Shown here one piece after another: positions 60,348-64,000 of a stretch of DNA of 64,000 bases. The notes beneath the pieces are model-generated. The model was given only the letters and a program-made list of their open reading frames with translations, was not told the origin of the DNA and did no database searches. The number at the start of each line of letters is the position of its first letter. Within the stretch, counting starts at the first letter, position 1. Source of the stretch: Verrucosispora sioxanthis (GTDB lineage Bacteria; Actinomycetota; Actinomycetes; Mycobacteriales; Micromonosporaceae); contig NZ_SAIY01000010.1 of assembly GCF_010560025.1 (NCBI RefSeq), positions 124,001-188,000 of the forward strand, in the 5' to 3' direction. The translations under genes and the position numbers were made by a program.

Positions 60348-63300
60348 GTGCCCACCCAGAAACTTGCTGACGGCACCGTGGTCGACTACGACGCTGCCGG
60401 CCGCATCCTGCGCCAGCAACTCCCCGACGGCACGGTGTTCGACCAGTTCACGGCGGATGGCCGGCCCACCCGCGGCTCCATTCCGGGCTCCGGCCAGGTG
60501 TCGATCTCGTATGCCTCGGACGGTTCGAGCATCTGGTCGTACGCGGATGGGATGCAGGTTTTCCGTGACCCGGATGGTGATGTCGTCCGCCAGCAGACAC
60601 CCGATGGCGCGGTCTTTGATCGTTTCACCGTCGACGGGCGGCCTACCCACGGGGTTCTGCCTGATGCGGACGGCGGTGCGCCGCAGGAGGTGTCGATCTC
60701 GTACGGTGGCGACGGCAACAGCACCTGGTCGTACGCCGACGGATCGATGGTCGATCGGGATGTGGCCGGTGGTGTTACGCGTCAGGTGACGTCTGATGGT
60801 GCGGTGTTCGATCGGTTCAACGGCGATGGCGCGCCCATCCACGGCACGGTGGGTGGCCAGTCGGTGGACATCGCCTACCAGGCTGACGGCGGCAGCGTCT
60901 GGTCGTACGGCAATGGCACCACCGTGACCCGCGACTCGGGTGGGGCGGTTGTCGGGGAGGTGACGTCTGATGGTGCTGCTTTTGATGCTTTCGTTGGTGA
61001 GGGTCGTCCGACGCATGGTGTGATTGATGGCCAGTCGGTTGGTATTTCGTACGCGGTGGATGGTGCAAGTTCGTGGTCGTTTGCTGATGGCAGCACGGTC
61101 GTGCGTGATGCCGAAGGGGATGTTGTTCGGCAGACGACTGCTGATGGTGCGGTGTTCGACGCGTTTGCTGTTGATGGTAGGCCGACGCGCGGAACGATTG
61201 ATGGTCAGCAGGTCGATATTTCGTATGGTGGTGATGGTTCCAGCACCTATCGATTCGCGGATGGTATGACGGTTGAGCGTGACGCCGTTGGTGATGTGGT
61301 GCGGATGGCCACCCCTGAGGGCGTGGTCTTCAATCGGTTTAACGGCGATGGCGCACCTACCCACGGCACGGTGAATGGCCAGTCGGTGGACATCGCCTAC
61401 CAGGCTGACGGCGGCAGCGTCTGGTCGTACGGCGATGGCACCACCGTGACCCGCGACTTCGACGGGGTGGTTGTTCGGCAGGAGACGCCGGATGGCGCGG
61501 TGTTCGATGTTTTTGATGGTGAGGGTCGTCCGACGCATGGCATCGTCGGTGGGCAAGAGGTCGGCATTACCTATTCCGGTGCTGGCTCCAGCACCTGGTC
61601 GTACGCCGATGGCACGGTCACCGTGCAGAACGCCGATGGTGATCCGGTCCGGCAGACCACGGCGGATGGTGCAGTGTTCGACCGGTTCGATGGTCAGGGC
61701 CAGCCGACGCACGGCACCGTTGGTGGGCTATCGGTTGATATCTCGTACGCGGCAGACGGTGCGAGTACCTGGTCGTACGCTGATGGCAGCACGGTCGCGC
61801 GTAACGCCGAAGGGGATGTTGTTCGGCAGACGACAGCCGACGGTGCGGTGTTCGACGCGTTCACTACCGATGGTAGGCCGACGCGCGGAACGATCGATGG
61901 TCAGCAGGTCGATATCTCGTATGGCGGCGACGGGTCCAGCACCTATCGGTTCGCGGACGGCTCGATGGTGGAGCGCAACGCTGCCGGTGATCTGACCCGG
62001 CAGGGTACGGCCGACGGTGCGGTGTTCGACCGGTTCACTGCCGATGGCAGACCGACCCATGGCACTTTGCCGGGTGCGGGCGGAGGTGCGCCGCAGCAGG
62101 TCGATATCTCGTATGGCCGTGACGGTTCCAGCACCTACCGGTTTGCCGATGGCACGACGGTCGAGCGTGACGCCGATGGCGATGTGGTGCGGATGACCAC
62201 CTCAGAGGGTGCGGTCTTCGATCGATTCAACGGCGATGGCGCGCCAACCCACGGCACGGTGAATGGCCAGTCGGTGAGCATCGCCTACCAGCCTGATGGT
62301 GGCAGTGTCTGGACGTTTGGGGATGGCACTGTTGTCGAGCGTGATGCGGGTGGGGTGGTTGTTCGGCAGGAGACGCCGGATGGTGCGGTGTTCGATGTTT
62401 TTGATGGTGAGGGTCGTCCGACGCATGGGGTGGTCGGGGGGCAGTCGGTTGGCATCGCGTACGCGGACGATGGCAGCAGCATCTGGACGTACGACGGAGA
62501 CGGGACCAGGGTCTACCGCACCCCCGACGGCAACGTCACCAAACAGGTCATGGCTGACGGGACGACGTACGACAGGTTCGACGCCGACGGACGCCCGACC
62601 CATGGCATGGTTCCGGCCCGTGACGGCCAGCCGGCGCAGGAGTTCTCGACCGTCTACGCGCCGGACGGTTCGAGCACCTGGAAGTACGGTGATGGCGCGG
62701 TTGTCCAGCGCAACGGCGCCGGTGACGTCGTCGCGATGCAGTCTGGTGGATGGACGTTCAACACGTTCGACGACCAGGGCCGGCCGACCGCGGGCAAGGA
62801 GGACGGCACCGGTACCACGGTGGCGGTCGTTTACGCGAATGATGGCAGCAGCGTCTGGACGTACAACGATGGCACGATCGTCACCCGCGACCCCGACGGT
62901 GACGTCGCCACCATGCAGTCGAACGGCTGGACGTACGACGAGTTCGATGGTCAGGGCCGGCCGATCCACGGCTTCGACGGCAACGGCAACACCGTCGACA
63001 TCAGATACAGGTCCGACGGGATCATCGAGTCGAGGTTCGGTGACGGCACAGTGGTCGGTACCGACCGGGACGGCCGGCCAGTCTATCAAATCGTCGACGG
63101 GGAGTACGCGGAGTTCGCCGTCGAGATCCCGAAGCTCGGCGAGGCGATCAAGACGATCACGCGCGAGCGTGACGTGATCGAGGGCGACCTGAGGCTCATC
63201 AGGATGTGGTTCGAGGAAATGATCGGCATCGTCTGGGTGAGCCCGTCGGGAGCCAAATACCAGGAACTCGCCAGAGACATCAACAAGCTGGCGGACGACA

Positions 63301-63407
63301 CCAAGGGGCTGCTCGATGACGCGATCCTGGCGATGCAAAAGTCGTACGACAACTACGTCGGTGCCGAGGGCACGAACACCGGCAACCTGACCAACACCAA
63401 GAATTGA
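60348..63407 (+). CDS. 1019-residue repeat protein with C-terminal WXG100-like helical domain
   Basis: From GTG 60348 (AGGAG 6 nt upstream). About 15 tandem units of 58 residues follow a consensus DGAVFDxFxxDGRPTHG, then QxVDIxYxxDGSSTWSYADGxTVxRDxxGDVVRQ. Two units carry a 6-residue insert (ADGGAPQ). Such Asp-Gly-Tyr strands resemble RHS/YD-type or MORN-like beta repeats but do not match a family I can name. From about residue 915 the sequence turns helical: EFAVEIPKLGEAIKTITRERDVIEGDLRLIRMWFEEMIGIVWVSPSGAKYQELARDINKLADDTKGLLDDAI, a helical hairpin whose WVS turn stands at the WXG position. No signal peptide. It is most likely exported by the type VII system via its C-terminal domain, an unusual position. 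Confidence 0.75.
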   Translation: MPTQKLADGTVVDYDAAGRILRQQLPDGTVFDQFTADGRPTRGSIPGSGQVSISYASDGSSIWSYADGMQVFRDPDGDVVRQQTPDGAVFDRFTVDGRPTHGVLPDADGGAPQEVSISYGGDGNSTWSYADGSMVDRDVAGGVTRQVTSDGAVFDRFNGDGAPIHGTVGGQSVDIAYQADGGSVWSYGNGTTVTRDSGGAVVGEVTSDGAAFDAFVGEGRPTHGVIDGQSVGISYAVDGASSWSFADGSTVVRDAEGDVVRQTTADGAVFDAFAVDGRPTRGTIDGQQVDISYGGDGSSTYRFADGMTVERDAVGDVVRMATPEGVVFNRFNGDGAPTHGTVNGQSVDIAYQADGGSVWSYGDGTTVTRDFDGVVVRQETPDGAVFDVFDGEGRPTHGIVGGQEVGITYSGAGSSTWSYADGTVTVQNADGDPVRQTTADGAVFDRFDGQGQPTHGTVGGLSVDISYAADGASTWSYADGSTVARNAEGDVVRQTTADGAVFDAFTTDGRPTRGTIDGQQVDISYGGDGSSTYRFADGSMVERNAAGDLTRQGTADGAVFDRFTADGRPTHGTLPGAGGGAPQQVDISYGRDGSSTYRFADGTTVERDADGDVVRMTTSEGAVFDRFNGDGAPTHGTVNGQSVSIAYQPDGGSVWTFGDGTVVERDAGGVVVRQETPDGAVFDVFDGEGRPTHGVVGGQSVGIAYADDGSSIWTYDGDGTRVYRTPDGNVTKQVMADGTTYDRFDADGRPTHGMVPARDGQPAQEFSTVYAPDGSSTWKYGDGAVVQRNGAGDVVAMQSGGWTFNTFDDQGRPTAGKEDGTGTTVAVVYANDGSSVWTYNDGTIVTRDPDGDVATMQSNGWTYDEFDGQGRPIHGFDGNGNTVDIRYRSDGIIESRFGDGTVVGTDRDGRPVYQIVDGEYAEFAVEIPKLGEAIKTITRERDVIEGDLRLIRMWFEEMIGIVWVSPSGAKYQELARDINKLADDTKGLLDDAILAMQKSYDNYVGAEGTNTGNLTNTKN
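60420..62560 (+). repeat. Tandem 174-nt coding repeats
   Basis: Units of about 174 nt recur with blocks of near-identical DNA, for example the GATGGTCAGCAGGTCGATAT-type block at 61198 and 61902 and GTGTTCGATGTTTTTGATGG near 61500 and 62388. Several units are markedly richer in T than the rest of the window (60950-61290, 62320-62460). Confidence 0.85.
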
Positions 63408-63571
63408 ACGCTTTCCAACCGGGTCGGGTAAGAGTTTGTGGGCCGACGCCGGTCCGTGCCGCCTCGGCCACGTCGGAGGTGGTTCAATGCGGATGTCCCC
63501 CAAAGAGGAGTCTCGCATCGGGGCGGTGGACACCGGGACCATGACAGGGACGAGTCGAGGGAGGAACGGCG
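63408..63571. other. Intergenic region before the WXG100 pair
   Basis: 164 nt with no clear promoter. GAGGGAGGAACGGCG just before 63572 is the ribosome site of the next gene. Confidence 0.3.
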
Positions 63572-63892
63572 ATGGACCACATTCTCGTAACACCGGAGAT
63601 GATCTCCGATGCGGCGGCGAGCTGTGACAACACCGCGACGCACATCGACGGTGAGCTGGCGGCGCTGCGGTCCTACGTGGTGAACCTCCAGGCGATCTGG
63701 CACGGCGTCGCGTCGGACCAGTTCAACATGCTGATGCACGACTTCGACGTCTTCGGCAAGATGCTGCACAGCTCACTCACGGACATCGCATCCGGCCTGC
63801 GTGGCAACTTCGTCAACTACGTCGACGCCGAGGAGGCCAACATCGCCAGTCTGGTCGCGGTCAACGGCGACATCCCCGGCGCCCGGCTCTAG
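63572..63892 (+). CDS. WXG100 family protein (ESAT-6/CFP-10 type)
   Basis: A 106-residue helical hairpin: ILVTPEMISDAAASCDNTATHIDGELAALRSYVVNLQAIWHGVASDQFNMLMHDFDVFGKMLHSSL. WHG in the turn (residues about 43-45) takes the WXG place. No signal peptide, as expected for substrates of EccC. It lies 24 nt before another small gene with the same kind of start, so the two likely form a heterodimer that is exported together. Confidence 0.9.
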   Translation: MDHILVTPEMISDAAASCDNTATHIDGELAALRSYVVNLQAIWHGVASDQFNMLMHDFDVFGKMLHSSLTDIASGLRGNFVNYVDAEEANIASLVAVNGDIPGARL

Positions 63893-63916
63893 CGGAATCA
63901 GGATCAGGAGCGAACC

Positions 63917-64000
63917 ATGGCAGACCCCACCACGAGCAATCTGCGTGTTCCCGCAGAACTTGAGATCGCTGGCCAGCAGCTCAACACGAAGGCGACCGAG
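63917..64000 (+). CDS. Second WXG100-type protein (3' partial)
   Basis: Only the first 28 residues are in the window: MADPTTSNLRVPAELEIAGQQLNTKATE. Start ATG has AGGATCAGGAG before it. The position directly after a WXG100 gene and the helical beginning suggest its partner. The WXG motif is beyond the window. Confidence 0.6.
   Translation, partial: MADPTTSNLRVPAELEIAGQQLNTKATE

Noticed and set aside
60318..61712. 464-residue minus-strand open frame opposite the repeat gene
   Set aside because: It is a mirror of the tandem repeats with no start site, and the plus-strand product has a sound start and a coherent C-terminal domain.
60420..62560. CRISPR-like array
   Set aside because: The repeats are 174 nt, coding and contiguous, without unique spacers or cas genes.

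Overview
The window is about 64 kb of very GC-rich DNA. It has GTG and TTG starts, ATGA/GTGA gene overlaps, leaderless-looking promoters and mycelial-actinobacterial gene families. The closest fit is Micromonosporaceae, probably Micromonospora or a relative. This is inferred from gene content and from familiar short intergenic palindromes, not from a marker gene. Nothing here could be checked against a database.

Layout. (1) 1-2196: the end of a sugar ABC-transporter binding protein and a Gfo/Idh/MocA sugar oxidoreductase. (2) 2698-11067: a tight, translationally coupled operon. It encodes inositol-3-phosphate synthase, a UbiA prenyltransferase (EboC/SCO3242-like, with two frameshifts), a TIM-barrel isomerase, EboA, a TatD-type hydrolase (EboB), EboE, an alkaline-phosphatase-superfamily EboF and a polyprenyl diphosphate synthase. 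This is an ebo-type cluster with inositol phosphate synthase where other bacteria carry EboD. (3) 11257-16502: a small secreted protein, a 1347-residue secreted SGNH hydrolase with transglycosylase-like and golvesin-like parts, and a lipoprotein. (4) 16894-24022: a secreted sugar-oxidation and 3-keto-sugar module (PQQ-type dehydrogenase with PKD/CBM6/ricin; ThuA-DUF1080-ricin protein; sugar isomerase) with a divergent ROK regulator. (5) 24180-29126: YtxH-like protein, tRNA-Asn, a frameshifted FAD oxidoreductase, a TPR-like protein and an unusual membrane-anchored M16 peptidase. (6) 29277-38038: a CAT-anticodon tRNA followed by a decaying accessory region. It holds HigBA and VapBC toxin-antitoxin genes (both toxins broken), an IS110 element, permease remnants, an XRE remnant, an O-antigen-ligase-like protein, a lipoprotein, a holin-like protein and a second broken vapC. 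(7) 38232-64000: a type VII secretion (ESX-like) locus with WXG100-type proteins, a 2903-residue multidomain protein, two paralogous proteins of unknown function, an EccA-type ATPase fused to a beta-helix, EccC, EccD, a LuxR regulator, a 1019-residue repeat protein ending in a WXG100-like helical domain, and a WXG100 pair cut by the window end.

The most interesting points are the ebo-like cluster, the unusual substrates and the ATPase fusion in the secretion locus, and a recurring defect. At five places a gene would be restored by adding one G to a G run (4191, 4715, 25823, 29669, 33812), which suggests base-calling or assembly error in at least the first four.
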